This document shows, one piece after another, positions 40,270 through 49,065 of a stretch of 49,633 nucleotides of DNA. The stretch spans positions 1 to 49,633 of the forward strand of contig JAJEGS010000038.1 in assembly GCA_022819745.1 (NCBI GenBank). The letters are read 5' to 3'. The stretch comes from Candidatus Latescibacterota bacterium. Lineage in GTDB: Bacteria > Latescibacterota > UBA2968 > UBA8231. Positions within the stretch are counted from its first letter, which is position 1. Every line of letters starts with the position of its first letter. The notes under the pieces were generated by a model, which worked only from the letters and a program-made list of their open reading frames with translations, had not been told where the DNA came from and did not search any database. The translations under genes and the position numbers were made by a program.

Positions 40270-40974
40270 GTGACACCACTAGACTACGGACGCTCGTTTT
40301 TAATCGGCAACGACCCGAAAAACGAAGTGCGGTTTTGGGTCGAGTCGCGGACGCGCATCATCGACGCAGCCACCGGCCAGAGCGAAGACTATGTACAGGT
40401 GGGGTCGTGCAAGAGCGAGCACACCTTTGCCAAAGACAATCTCCTGCACGAAGACAACTACGACTTCCTACCCATCTTTGGCCCGGAGTGGTCGGTCATC
40501 TATCGGCGTCACGCCAACCTACGCGACAGCTATCGAGATATCCGCCGCTCCGAGGAGTGCTGGAACGGGCAACAGTACCATTTGATTGTCGGGAGCGATG
40601 TGGAGGAACTGACCAGCGATGCGGCAGTGCGCGAAGCAACCTACGACTCAGTGCCAATCGTCGCGCAGACCCAAGTGCGGAACGAGGAAACCGGGTTACA
40701 GGCGATCATGGAGTGCCCGGTAAAAACCATGAACACCAATCGCGCCAACGATATCTACCAAGTTGACACCGGCCCGGTGGCCTTCCCCGACCTGAGCCAG
40801 CGCCACGCCCGCCACGTCGATTCTCTATCCCTGGCCTTTGTGGTCTTCAATGCCCCGCACTTTGCCGACTTCGTCCTCGAAGCGCCGACCCGCGTAGGCG
40901 ACGAGCAGGTGTATCACTATTCCAAGCTGGTGTCTCTAGCGACAGTAAACAGACTCTACGCGGTGCGCGCTTAG
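40270..40974 (+). CDS. Conserved-looking protein of unknown family
   Basis: A 234-residue soluble protein I do not recognise. It starts with GTG at 40270 after AGAGGAGG. Composition and codon use match the neighbours and the frame is fully open, so it is real. It is rich in aromatic and acidic residues (EVRFWVESRTRIID, NYDFLPIFGPEWSVIYRRH, DTGPVAFPDL) and has no signal or membrane segment; the pattern suggests a beta-rich fold. Its place between an aldolase and a Gfo/Idh/MocA gene suggests a role in the same catabolism. A longer frame at 40119-40766 is its shadow. Confidence 0.65.
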   Translation: MTPLDYGRSFLIGNDPKNEVRFWVESRTRIIDAATGQSEDYVQVGSCKSEHTFAKDNLLHEDNYDFLPIFGPEWSVIYRRHANLRDSYRDIRRSEECWNGQQYHLIVGSDVEELTSDAAVREATYDSVPIVAQTQVRNEETGLQAIMECPVKTMNTNRANDIYQVDTGPVAFPDLSQRHARHVDSLSLAFVVFNAPHFADFVLEAPTRVGDEQVYHYSKLVSLATVNRLYAVRA

Positions 40975-41042
40975 AAGTTATCTGGAAATTTTGCCAAAAT
41001 CACCTATTCACTTCACTAATGACCTAGATCAAAGGAGGCATC

Positions 41043-42029
41043 ATGTACAGAGTAGGAGTCATCGGCTGTAGAGGCATTGGCAATCGGCACGCCCAAGGGG
41101 CCGAGAGCCTAAAAAACGCCGAGGTCGTGGCCGGTTGCGACCTCGTGCCGGAGCAACGCGACGAATTTGCCGCGCAGTTCAAGGCGACCAATCCCGGGCT
41201 AGAGATGTACGACGATTACCGAGAGATGCTGGAAAAGGCACAGCTCGACATCGTCACGGTAGCCACCGGCGACAACCGACACGCCGACCTAGTGGTGGCC
41301 GCGGCCGAAGCCGGTGCCAAGGGGATTTTCTGCGAAAAACCGCTGGCCACCAGCGTGGAGGACGCCGACCGCATGGTGGCTGCCGCAGAAAGCCACAACG
41401 CCTTGCTGTCCGTTGACCACACTCGCCACTGGATGCCCGTTTGGCATCGCTGCCACGAACTAGTGACCGAGGGCGAGATTGGCGACGTGAGAGCGGTCTT
41501 GTGCGAGCACTACGGCACGCGATCGATGCTGTTCCGCAACGGCACCCACCTGCTCGACGCCATCATGTGGTACGCTGGCAGCAACCCAGCGTGGCTCGTC
41601 GCCGAGCTAGAGGACGGGTACGAAGACTACAGCGAGTATCGCGGCGACGGCGGGCACGACCCCGCCACCGAGCCGAGCGCCAACGCCTACATCCACTTTG
41701 CCAACGGCGTGCGCGGGGTCTATCTCGGAGAAAAGCAAGCCCCCAACCGACTCGACTTCACTATATCGGGAACCACGGGGAATATTTTCATCGAGCGGGA
41801 AGGCGATGCGTACATCGAGCGAGGCGGGGAGCGGGAGCTGGTTGAACCGCGCCCGTGGGAAGTCGATGGAATCGCCGCGGGTGTACACGAACTCGTGCGC
41901 GCGCTCGACGGCGAAGGCGAACTGTCGTGTACCGGCCGAGATGGTTTGACAGTTGTGGAGATGATGATCGCCTGCCTGCAATCGCAGCAGAAAAACAATG
42001 CGAAAGTCGCGCTGCCGCTGGTTCGGTAG
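41043..42029 (+). CDS. Gfo/Idh/MocA-family oxidoreductase
   Basis: A 328-residue NAD(P)-dependent dehydrogenase, third of the window. Cofactor motif GCRGIGNRHAQG near residue 8, catalytic lysine in FCEKPLA near residue 99, then HTRHWMPVWHR and FRNGTHLLDAIMWYAG near 162, including the family histidine. Compact C-terminal domain. The ATG has AAAGGAGG upstream. A Kelch protein follows 86 bases downstream in the same direction. Confidence 0.9.
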   Translation: MYRVGVIGCRGIGNRHAQGAESLKNAEVVAGCDLVPEQRDEFAAQFKATNPGLEMYDDYREMLEKAQLDIVTVATGDNRHADLVVAAAEAGAKGIFCEKPLATSVEDADRMVAAAESHNALLSVDHTRHWMPVWHRCHELVTEGEIGDVRAVLCEHYGTRSMLFRNGTHLLDAIMWYAGSNPAWLVAELEDGYEDYSEYRGDGGHDPATEPSANAYIHFANGVRGVYLGEKQAPNRLDFTISGTTGNIFIEREGDAYIERGGERELVEPRPWEVDGIAAGVHELVRALDGEGELSCTGRDGLTVVEMMIACLQSQQKNNAKVALPLVR

Positions 42030-42115
42030 GCCCGAGGACGACAGACAAGAGAGCGGTTTCCCGGCAGAATTGGCCGCGCCACCACACTGAACCGAACCGA
42101 CATTAGGAGTTGACC

Positions 42116-43042
42116 ATGGGAACTTGGATTCAACGCGCCCCTATGCCCACCCCCCGCCATGACCTACAGTCCATTGCGGTCGGCGGCACCATCTACGCCA
42201 TTTCCGGCGCTGACGATCTCACGGTCGATGCGGTCGAAATCTACGATGTCGCCAGCGACACCTGGACCCAGGGACCGCCCATTCCCACCAAGCGGGGATG
42301 GCTGGGTGCCGCCCGCATCGGTCGCAGGATCTACGTGGCCGGCGGCAAAACCATCCGCACGCCTGAAGAGAAGCAAGCCTACGGCCACGACTATCACTTC
42401 ACTTCCCGCGACAACTTGGAAATGCTCGACTTGGACGAGCAGACCTGGTCGGCGCTGGCACCCATGCCCGGCGGACCTCGCGCTGGTTTGGCCGTCACCG
42501 CCTGTCAGGACCAGATATGGGCCATCGGCGGAAACACCATGCTCCGCGAAGACCCGGGCATTCTCGACCGCGTCGAAGTGTACGATGTCGCCAGCGACAC
42601 CTGGACCCCAGGGCCAGCCCTACCCCGCCCCACGCAAGGCCCCACCGTAGCGACTCACGACGGCCGCATCTACCTGACCGGCGGCATCAGCGACGAAGAT
42701 CCCCAGCGGCCCTGCCGCAGCGAGACCTATGTACTCGATCCAGCAGTGGGCCGCTGGGAGGTGCTGGCACCGGTGCCTACCGGCCGCGAATCGTCCGGCT
42801 CCTGCGTCCTGGGCGATCTGCTCTACACCTTCGGCGGCAAGGATCCGCACTACTCAGCGGCCACCGAAATCTACGACATCCACGCCGACCGCTGGTTCGA
42901 AGACGCACCCATGCCGGTGGGCAAGGCCTGGCTGTCGGCCTGCGTAGTGGGCGAGCGGCCGTTCGTCATGGGCGGGGCCCACAACTGGGAGGACCGAGAG
43001 GGATACAACTGGATCGCGGATCTACACGAGTTCGCGCCCTGA
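42116..43042 (+). CDS. Kelch-repeat protein
   Basis: A 308-residue beta-propeller protein with about six Kelch repeats; YDVASDTWTQGPPIPTKRG and YDVASDTWTPGPALPRPTQ, together with VAGGK, IGGN, LTGG, FGGK and MGG turns, are clear. The ATG at 42116 with TAGGAG seven bases upstream is used; the frame opens six bases earlier at TTG. No signal peptide, so it is cytoplasmic. Kelch propellers can be enzymes such as sialic acid mutarotases or binding scaffolds. Position after a sugar dehydrogenase suggests sugar handling; not proven. Confidence 0.82.
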   Translation: MGTWIQRAPMPTPRHDLQSIAVGGTIYAISGADDLTVDAVEIYDVASDTWTQGPPIPTKRGWLGAARIGRRIYVAGGKTIRTPEEKQAYGHDYHFTSRDNLEMLDLDEQTWSALAPMPGGPRAGLAVTACQDQIWAIGGNTMLREDPGILDRVEVYDVASDTWTPGPALPRPTQGPTVATHDGRIYLTGGISDEDPQRPCRSETYVLDPAVGRWEVLAPVPTGRESSGSCVLGDLLYTFGGKDPHYSAATEIYDIHADRWFEDAPMPVGKAWLSACVVGERPFVMGGAHNWEDREGYNWIADLHEFAP

Positions 43043-43114
43043 CCGCAGACCAGCGGTGAGTCCCACAGGTCGGCTGTGCGGCGACGGCCACTGCTATAGC
43101 CCTGCTCACTGGAT

Positions 43115-43501
43115 TCAGACGTTCCACACCCGCTCGAAGAGACTCATCCAGTTTCCGCCCAACAGCTTGGCGATCGCCTCGGCCTTATAGCCGCGATTGG
43201 CGAGCGCCTCCGCCAAGTTGGGAAACTCCGCCGGGCTATCGATCCCCTTGGAAGGACGTAGCGCCCACGACGCCCCCTTTTCGGCGAGGAGCTTGAGTGC
43301 CTCTTCTTCCTTGTTGCGCGGGTGGTCGCAAAAACTGCGGGCATTGCCATGGGTGATCGCAACCGGCTGCTCGGACATCTCAATGGCGGTGATATTGCCG
43401 GCTCGCAAATGCTCGAACACCGCGTCGCTCTCCCAGTTGCTGACGTTCAGCCCATCTATGACAATCGCCTCGTCGTACACCTTTCTCGCTTCACTCGACA
43501 T
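43115..43501 (-). pseudogene. Internally deleted M19 (renal dipeptidase-type) remnant
   Basis: The 128-residue frame is a patchwork of family M19 dipeptidase segments: start EAIVIDGLNVSNWES, then ITHGNARSFCDHPRNKEEEALKLLAEKG from the middle, LRPSKGIDSPAEFPNLAEALANRGY and the C-terminal IAKLLGGNWMSLFERVW. A full enzyme has about 330-400 residues, so most of the catalytic barrel is missing in at least two in-frame deletions. The first metal ligands (HxD) near the N-terminus are absent. It still has a start and an AGGAG site and could be translated, but not as an active dipeptidase. Confidence 0.75.
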
Positions 43502-43574
43502 CGCTCAGCTCCTCGTTTAAACCTCGTTCCAATCCCGAACAGATCGCGCCGTCAATAGCACAGTGCGTCTTCGC

Positions 43575-44390
43575 TTAAGCATAGGGCCAGAACTGATTCC
43601 ACGCAGTCAGCCAGTCTTCTGCGCGGCTTTCAACGGAAAGCGGCCCCGTTATCTCAACCCCGGGGCGTCCCTTGAACTCGGCGAGCTGATCGACGCTGGC
43701 GAGTTCGATTCGAATAGTCGTTGGCTTTGCAGGGACATACGGCTTAGTCCGGGTCAGATCGGCGAGTGCGTTTTTAGCTGCGTCTTCGATCAACTTACGG
43801 GCGCGGACGGGCGGTAGCTGGCGAGCACTAAACCGACTCAATCCCTTTTTGACGGCCACGGTTGGCAGCGATTCGCCGAGCAGGTCTCTGGCTTCGCGGC
43901 AGACGGCCTCATCGCCGGTGACGAGGGCAATCGGTACCCCGTAGTGCCCGTTGAGCGCGGCGTTGACGCCGGTTTCGCCGACGAGATCGTCGTTGAACCA
44001 AACATTTCTATACTGGACGCTAGAGATGGTGTGGCCCAGCACCCCGTCGGGGGTGCCGTCGCGGGCGTGCATGCCGATCAGCAGGCAGGCGTCGCATCCT
44101 TGTTCCCACATCTCGTCGTAGCGGCCCCACCCGTGATGGGCGACCCATTCGCAATCGGGATGTAGTTTGTCGGGGATGAGCGAATTAAAGCTCCATCCTT
44201 TACCCGCACCGTGGCAATCGACCACGACAATTTCCGTCGCGCCAGCGGCTTTGGCCCCGCGCACGGCCGCGTTGATTTCTTCCGTATAGAGCTCTCGGCC
44301 CTCTTCAAACATCGCGGCCCCACCGCTGACTTGATCCCATACCACAATGCCACTTACTCCCTCCATGTCGGACATGATCAACACGCGCAT
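43575..44390 (-). CDS. dppA: M55 D-aminopeptidase (DppA-like)
   Basis: A 271-residue zinc-dependent D-aminopeptidase of family M55, which releases D-amino acids from short peptides. Metal ligands match the family: D8 and E10 (SDMEGVSG), H60 (VVDCHGAG) and GMHARDG near 104. The catalytic nucleophile region is around FNDDLVGETGVNAALNGHYGVP. Start ATG at 44390 with AGGAG upstream. The M19 remnant follows 73 bases downstream on the same strand, suggesting a former peptide-recycling operon. Confidence 0.88.
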   Translation of the reverse strand: MRVLIMSDMEGVSGIVVWDQVSGGAAMFEEGRELYTEEINAAVRGAKAAGATEIVVVDCHGAGKGWSFNSLIPDKLHPDCEWVAHHGWGRYDEMWEQGCDACLLIGMHARDGTPDGVLGHTISSVQYRNVWFNDDLVGETGVNAALNGHYGVPIALVTGDEAVCREARDLLGESLPTVAVKKGLSRFSARQLPPVRARKLIEDAAKNALADLTRTKPYVPAKPTTIRIELASVDQLAEFKGRPGVEITGPLSVESRAEDWLTAWNQFWPYA

Positions 44391-44593
44391 TATCTTTTTC
44401 TCCTCGAATCGTCAGAATGTGGATCTCAGTGATTCAACCGTCGGCGTATAAGATAGTACTGAAACCGAAACGTCATAGCCTTTATTTTTTCATCAACTGC
44501 TCTTGCCAAAACCACGTATTTCCCTATGGTCTATAGTTTGACCTTTTTGCGCCGTTGGAGCGCAAAATCCATTCATTTTTAACGGGAGGACCC
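44391..44593. other. Intergenic region with an 8-bp inverted repeat upstream of the receptor
   Basis: The space between the divergent DppA and receptor genes contains TTTTGCGC (44545-44552), seven bases, then GCGCAAAA (44560-44567), a perfect 8-bp stem, after TTGACC at 44538. This could be an operator or leader hairpin of the receptor gene. No good -10 is in register with TTGACC. Nothing else stands out. Confidence 0.4.
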
Positions 44594-47377
44594 ATGAATT
44601 TGCAATCCTTTTTCCGCGCGTCGTTGGCCGCAGTGCTGCTGGCGACGCTACCTGCCTGGGCCCAACAGGGCACCGTCCAAGACGCCGTGACCGACGTCCT
44701 CAAGGCACTCGACATAGCGGCGCGACAAGACCAAGGCATTATCCGTGGCACGGTGACCGATGGCGAAGACGCCACGCCGCTACCCAACGCCAATTTAAAC
44801 CTAGTAGGCACGGTGCGGGGCACGATGACCGGCGACGACGGTACCTTTTTTCTAGCGGTCCCGCCCGGCTCTTATACGCTACAAGCGACCTTCATCGGCT
44901 ACCAAGCCGCCAAGCAAAGCGTCGAAGTCACTGTCGGGGAGACGGCGACTGTTGATTTTTCCCTGAATGCTAGCCCCGTTGCCTTGGGCGAAGAATTCGT
45001 CGTCGTCGGCTCGCGGACGGTGCGCACCGCCATTGAGACGCCGGCCCCGGTCGATGTCATCTCCGAACTCGAGATTCGCCAATCCGGCCAAACCGAAATC
45101 AACCAGACGCTGCGCCAATTGGCCCCCTCCTTCAACGCCTCGCATCAGACGATTTCCGACGGCACCGATCACATCAACCCAGCCAGCCTGCGCGGCTTAG
45201 GGCCAGACCAAGTGCTAGTGCTAATCAACGGCAAGCGCCGCCACTCCAGCGCCTTAGTACACGTCAACGGCACCTTCGGCCGCGGCACCGTGGGCGTCGA
45301 TCTCAATTCTATTCCCAAAGCCGCGGTCGAACGCATTGAGATTCTGCGCGACGGTGCCGCAGCCCAGTACGGCTCGGACGCCATCGCCGGAGTGATCAAC
45401 ATCGTCCTCAAAGACAACACCGAAGGAATCCAACTCAACAACTTGGTCGGCACTACGGGTGAAGGCGATGGCGATCAAGTCAAGACCGATGTGAACTATG
45501 GCTTCGGGCTGGGCGACGGCGGGTACATCAACGTCACTGGCGAATTTTTAAAGCGCGATCGCACGCGCCGCGGCGGCCAGTACACCGCAGACGCGGACGA
45601 CGCCAACATCCAGTGGATCAAAGACAACAACTTACCGGACGATGCTTTCAACATGAACATCGGCCAGAGCAAAGCCACGGTGGGTGGGGCCTTCTACAAC
45701 GCCGCGTATCCCCTAGCTGGCGATGCCGAATTCTACAGCTTTGGTGGGCTGTCGTACCGCCGGGGCGAGGCCACGGGCTTCTATCGCCTGCCGGGAAGCC
45801 AGCCGAACCGGGTGGTCTTTGAACTGTATCCCAACGGCTTCCTGCCCCAGATCAATCCAGACATCGAAGACCGCTCGTTCAGCGCGGGCGTGCGCGGGGC
45901 TAAGGGGAAGTGGGATGTGGACTTCAGCGTGACCCAAGGCGGCAACGGCTTCAAGTGGAATATTGAAAACACCAACAACGCCTCTATGGGGGCCGACAGT
46001 CCTACCTCCGTCAATGCCGGGCGGCTCGGTTTTAACCAGACCTCGGGGAACTTGGACTTGGTGCGGCCCCTCGACACAGACATGTTTGAGCGCACTTCGC
46101 TGGTGCTCGGCGGCGAGTTCCGCGTCGAGAACTACCAGATTGAGGCTGGCCAGTTCGAGTCCTACTCCTATGGTCGCGGTCCGGTAGATGGAACCAATTT
46201 TGAAGAAGGCAAAGCCTCCGGCGCACAGGTATTTAGGGGATTTTCCCCGGCCAGCGCGCTCAACCGCTTCCGCAACAGCATCAGCACCTACGCCGGCTTG
46301 GAAACGCAAGCGTCGGCCATGCTAACGGTCGATGTGGGAGGGCGCTTTGAGCAGTACAGCGACTTCGGCAGCACGGGCACCGGCAAACTGGCCCTGCGCT
46401 TGGCCCTGAGCGACGCGCTGGCCTTGCGTGCGACTGCCAGCAACGGCTTCCGCGCCCCGTCCCTGCATCAGGTGTGGTTCAATAGCGTCAGCACCCAGTT
46501 CGTCGCCGATGAAGTCACCGGCGAGTTAGTGCCCCGCGAGGTGCTCACCGCCAACAACAGCAGTCCCGTTGCCAAAGCCTTCGGCATCGGGGCGCTAGAG
46601 CCAGAGACCTCGGTCAATTCCAGCGCGGGCATTACTGCCCAACTGATGGACAATTTTTCCCTTACGGCCGACTACTACCAGATCGCCATCGAAGACCGGA
46701 TCGTGTTGACCGGGCGCTTCTCCGACAGCAATGAGGGCTACGCTGCCATTTTGGCCCCCTTCCGGGCGACAGCAGCCCAGTTCTTTACCAATTCCGTGAA
46801 CACCTCAACCAGTGGCGTGGACCTAGTCGCCTCGTATAGCGCCGCTTTGGGGACAGGTGCCCTCAGTCTGTCGGCAGCGGCCAATTTCACCCAGACCTCG
46901 GTAGATGAGATCATGATTCCCGATGGGCTTATCGCGGCCTTTGAGAAGGCCAATAACCGGCAAGCCACCGCCGAAGAGCGCAAGGCCATCGAGGGCCTGC
47001 TGTTCGATCGGGAGGCGCGCAATCGCCTCGAAGACGCCCTGCCGCGCACCAAGGTCAGTGTGTCGGCGCGCTACTCCCAAGACGCATTTAGCGCCCTAGT
47101 CCGGGCCACCAACTACGGGCCGGTCGAGTACAAGCCCAATAATCCAGACAATGACGAGACCTTCTCGGCTAAAACCTTACTAGATGTAGATGTGTCGTAC
47201 CAAATGTTGCCGGGTCTGCGTCTGTCGGTAGGAGCCAACAATCTGTTGAATACCTTCCCCGACGAACATGAAAAAGACGCCAATATCGGCTCGCGTGGTT
47301 TTGTGTACAGCCGACGAGTGACGCAGTTTGGCACCAACGGTGGATTTTACTACGGGCGCTTGAGTTTCGACCTATAG
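44594..47377 (+). CDS. TonB-dependent receptor with carboxypeptidase-regulatory-like domain
   Basis: A 927-residue outer-membrane transporter. Signal peptide MNLQSFFRASLAAVLLATLPAWA (cleavage after AWA). Then a CarboxypepD_reg-like domain (IIRGTVTDGEDATPLPNANLNLVGTVRGT to VEVTVGETATVDFSL), the plug domain with VDVISELEIRQSG ... RGLGPDQVLVLINGKRRHSS, AAVERIEILRDGAAAQYGSDAIAGVINIVL, and a large beta-barrel ending in the aromatic F (YGRLSFDL). It uses TonB energy to import a ligand, probably an oligosaccharide or siderophore-like compound. ATG 44594 follows GGGAGGA. The frame to 44555 is upstream noise. A strong terminator follows. Confidence 0.92.
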   Translation: MNLQSFFRASLAAVLLATLPAWAQQGTVQDAVTDVLKALDIAARQDQGIIRGTVTDGEDATPLPNANLNLVGTVRGTMTGDDGTFFLAVPPGSYTLQATFIGYQAAKQSVEVTVGETATVDFSLNASPVALGEEFVVVGSRTVRTAIETPAPVDVISELEIRQSGQTEINQTLRQLAPSFNASHQTISDGTDHINPASLRGLGPDQVLVLINGKRRHSSALVHVNGTFGRGTVGVDLNSIPKAAVERIEILRDGAAAQYGSDAIAGVINIVLKDNTEGIQLNNLVGTTGEGDGDQVKTDVNYGFGLGDGGYINVTGEFLKRDRTRRGGQYTADADDANIQWIKDNNLPDDAFNMNIGQSKATVGGAFYNAAYPLAGDAEFYSFGGLSYRRGEATGFYRLPGSQPNRVVFELYPNGFLPQINPDIEDRSFSAGVRGAKGKWDVDFSVTQGGNGFKWNIENTNNASMGADSPTSVNAGRLGFNQTSGNLDLVRPLDTDMFERTSLVLGGEFRVENYQIEAGQFESYSYGRGPVDGTNFEEGKASGAQVFRGFSPASALNRFRNSISTYAGLETQASAMLTVDVGGRFEQYSDFGSTGTGKLALRLALSDALALRATASNGFRAPSLHQVWFNSVSTQFVADEVTGELVPREVLTANNSSPVAKAFGIGALEPETSVNSSAGITAQLMDNFSLTADYYQIAIEDRIVLTGRFSDSNEGYAAILAPFRATAAQFFTNSVNTSTSGVDLVASYSAALGTGALSLSAAANFTQTSVDEIMIPDGLIAAFEKANNRQATAEERKAIEGLLFDREARNRLEDALPRTKVSVSARYSQDAFSALVRATNYGPVEYKPNNPDNDETFSAKTLLDVDVSYQMLPGLRLSVGANNLLNTFPDEHEKDANIGSRGFVYSRRVTQFGTNGGFYYGRLSFDL

Positions 47378-47395
47378 CGTTAGCGGCCCTAAGAC

Positions 47396-47434
47396 AAAAA
47401 GCCCTGCACTCCGTCGAGGGGTGCAGGGCTTTTT
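47396..47434. terminator. Bidirectional rho-independent terminator
   Basis: AAAAAGCCCTGCAC (47396-47409), 11 bases, then GTGCAGGGCTTTTT (47421-47434). The GC-rich stem of ten pairs is flanked by A-run and T-run, so it can stop transcription in both directions. It serves the receptor gene and the aquaporin gene that converges on it. Confidence 0.9.
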
Positions 47435-47465
47435 ATGTTGTGTGGTTCCAGTACCGCAATCGGCT

Positions 47466-48179
47466 TCAGCAACAGCCCTTCACTTCTTGGTCGGAAGACG
47501 CTTGGCAGCGAATGAATTCATAGAACAGCGCGCCGGCTGCGGCCCCTAGTACCGGACCGACGATGTATGCGGCAAAAGCCGTCCATTCGCCGGCTGCTAG
47601 GGCCGGGCCTAAGCTGCGGGCTGGATTCATCGAGGCCCCGCACAACGGCCCAGCGAACATGGCCTCTAGCCCCACAGTGCCGCCAATGGCCAAACCAGCC
47701 GCTGGCCCCACAGCGCGAAAATCGGTCGCCATGCCCATAATAACCAGCATCAGCAAAAAGGTCAGCATGAATTCCCACACGAGGGCCGTGGTGAACAGGC
47801 CGTCCACCGGCAGAGTGACCCCCAAGTTCAGCACCTGCCCAGGTTGCGTAGCAGCCAGTACTGACGACAAACTCGCCACATGTATATAGCTAGCCACCAC
47901 GGCTCCGGCGCACTGGGCCAAGATATAGGGCACAATCTCCCTTTTGGGGAAATGTCGCGTCAAGGCGAACGCAAGGGTCACGGCCGGGTTGAAATGCGCC
48001 CCGGAAATGTGGCCGGTAGCATAGATCATCACCATGATGACCAACCCAAAAGTGGCAGCAACACCCACATGGCTAACCGCCCCGCCGGAAATCTGGTCGA
48101 TGGCCACGGCACCGCAGCCAGCAAAAACAATGGCAAACGCGCCGATGAATTCAGCGGCGCATTTTCGCAATGGGTTCAT
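47466..48179 (-). CDS. Aquaporin / MIP-family channel (NIP- or AqpN-like)
   Basis: A 237-residue inner-membrane channel with six membrane segments and two half-helices carrying NPA: HFNPAVT (residues 64-66) and SMNPARS (185-187). The second half reads GTVGLEAMFAGPLCGASMNPARSLGPALAAGEW, closer to bacterial NIP/AqpN-type channels than to AqpZ. Those conduct glycerol, urea or metalloid hydroxides. A C-terminal tail with Cys-rich ending (CQASSDQEVKGCC) is unusual. Substrate not deducible. ATG at 48179; GAGAACC precedes it. It converges with the receptor gene at the terminator. Confidence 0.88.
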   Translation of the reverse strand: MNPLRKCAAEFIGAFAIVFAGCGAVAIDQISGGAVSHVGVAATFGLVIMVMIYATGHISGAHFNPAVTLAFALTRHFPKREIVPYILAQCAGAVVASYIHVASLSSVLAATQPGQVLNLGVTLPVDGLFTTALVWEFMLTFLLMLVIMGMATDFRAVGPAAGLAIGGTVGLEAMFAGPLCGASMNPARSLGPALAAGEWTAFAAYIVGPVLGAAAGALFYEFIRCQASSDQEVKGCC

Positions 48180-48365
48180 GGTTCTCCAATTTGGCCGTTA
48201 GCAAGAGCCGGATACGCAAAAAGACCGCATAAATGTAGCGGGCCTTGCTGCCGCGCTCAAGAATTACACTCGTTGAATCCATCTATCATTATGTTATACT
48301 TTTTTGTGAAATGTACAACATCCATATCCCGCTATCGACGGATTAACCTAACAGAACGGAGAATC

Positions 48366-48623
48366 ATGGCATCGGCCCGCATATCGGCCAAAGGCCGGAT
48401 CGTCATTCCGGCACCGCTGCGCAAGAAATACCGCCTGCAGCCCGGCGACCAAGTGCGTATTGTCGATTACGGCGGCGGCTAAGCCCTCGTGCCCGCCCTC
48501 GGCGATCCCATCGAAGAAGCCCAAGGGATGGTCGCGGGGCCAACATCCCTAGTGGAAGCCCTGCTTTCCCAACGCGCCGAGGACCGTCAGTCAGATATTG
48601 ACAGACGTACTTTGTTGCCTTAA
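48366..48623 (+). pseudogene. AbrB/MazE-type antitoxin gene broken by TAA
   Basis: Codons give MASARISAKGRIVIPAPLRKKYRLQPGDQVRIVDYGGG, a SpoVT-AbrB-domain antitoxin. A TAA stop follows at 48480-48482. The same frame then continues ALVPALGDPIEEAQGMV and ends 46 codons later at 48623. Relatives continue without interruption, so the stop is a mutation. The truncated DNA-binding domain alone may still be made. No toxin gene follows. TAA cannot be recoded like the UGA at 11796. Confidence 0.75.
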
Positions 48624-48738
48624 TCGCGGCGGTGTGAGAATGATAGAAGGAGCATATCCATGTGGCAGATGATTGCGGAACCCGGCCTGCGCTGTGCGGA
48701 GTGCCGACATAATATCCAACCGGAGAACTTTGTTCGGC

Positions 48739-49065
48739 TTATCGGCTCTCCGGCACACGCCAAGTACTCTGTGCAATATCCCGCATGACCACTAGTAACC
48801 CGGGCCATTCGGCGTCGTCAAATTGCCGCAGTGCTTGCATAATGCGTTGATGTATCCTGTGTCGGTTCGGTCGTCGTAGCCGTATGATGATCACTCCATG
48901 ATGTGCCATCGTCCGATAGTGCATGAATCCCTTGTCAGTCGTAATCAACAAGTACCCTTCCCGCTGCGCCATCTCCCACAACACGTCGTCTTGCATCCCT
49001 TCATCTGGGGTGCCGCGAATATCACGGACGTCATGCCCCATCATGCGCAGGGCTTGGACACTCAT
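48739..49065 (-). CDS. DUF5615 (PIN-like) toxin, N-terminally shortened
   Basis: A 108-residue DUF5615 protein, toxin partner of DUF433. MSVQALRMMGHDVRDIRGTPDEGMQDDVLWEMAQREGYLLITTDKGFMHYR is typical. The usual start, a first strand with a DxN-type acidic pair, is missing. The in-frame codons just before the ATG read GDNIPL, matching that segment, but only a TGA four codons above lies in frame. The ATG overlaps the DUF433 stop. It may be translated from 49065 as an impaired toxin or is decaying. Confidence 0.65.
   Translation of the reverse strand: MSVQALRMMGHDVRDIRGTPDEGMQDDVLWEMAQREGYLLITTDKGFMHYRTMAHHGVIIIRLRRPNRHRIHQRIMQALRQFDDAEWPGLLVVMRDIAQSTWRVPESR

Noticed and set aside
40119..40766. 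215-residue frame overlapping the unknown protein gene
   Set aside because: It has no ribosome site, lies in a different frame from 40270-40974 and has an arginine-rich, low-quality composition typical of a GC-rich shadow.
48480..48482. Stop codon in the AbrB gene as possible recoding like the UGA at 11796
   Set aside because: The codon is TAA, there is no downstream SECIS-like hairpin and no cysteine position in the family; nonsense mutation is simpler.
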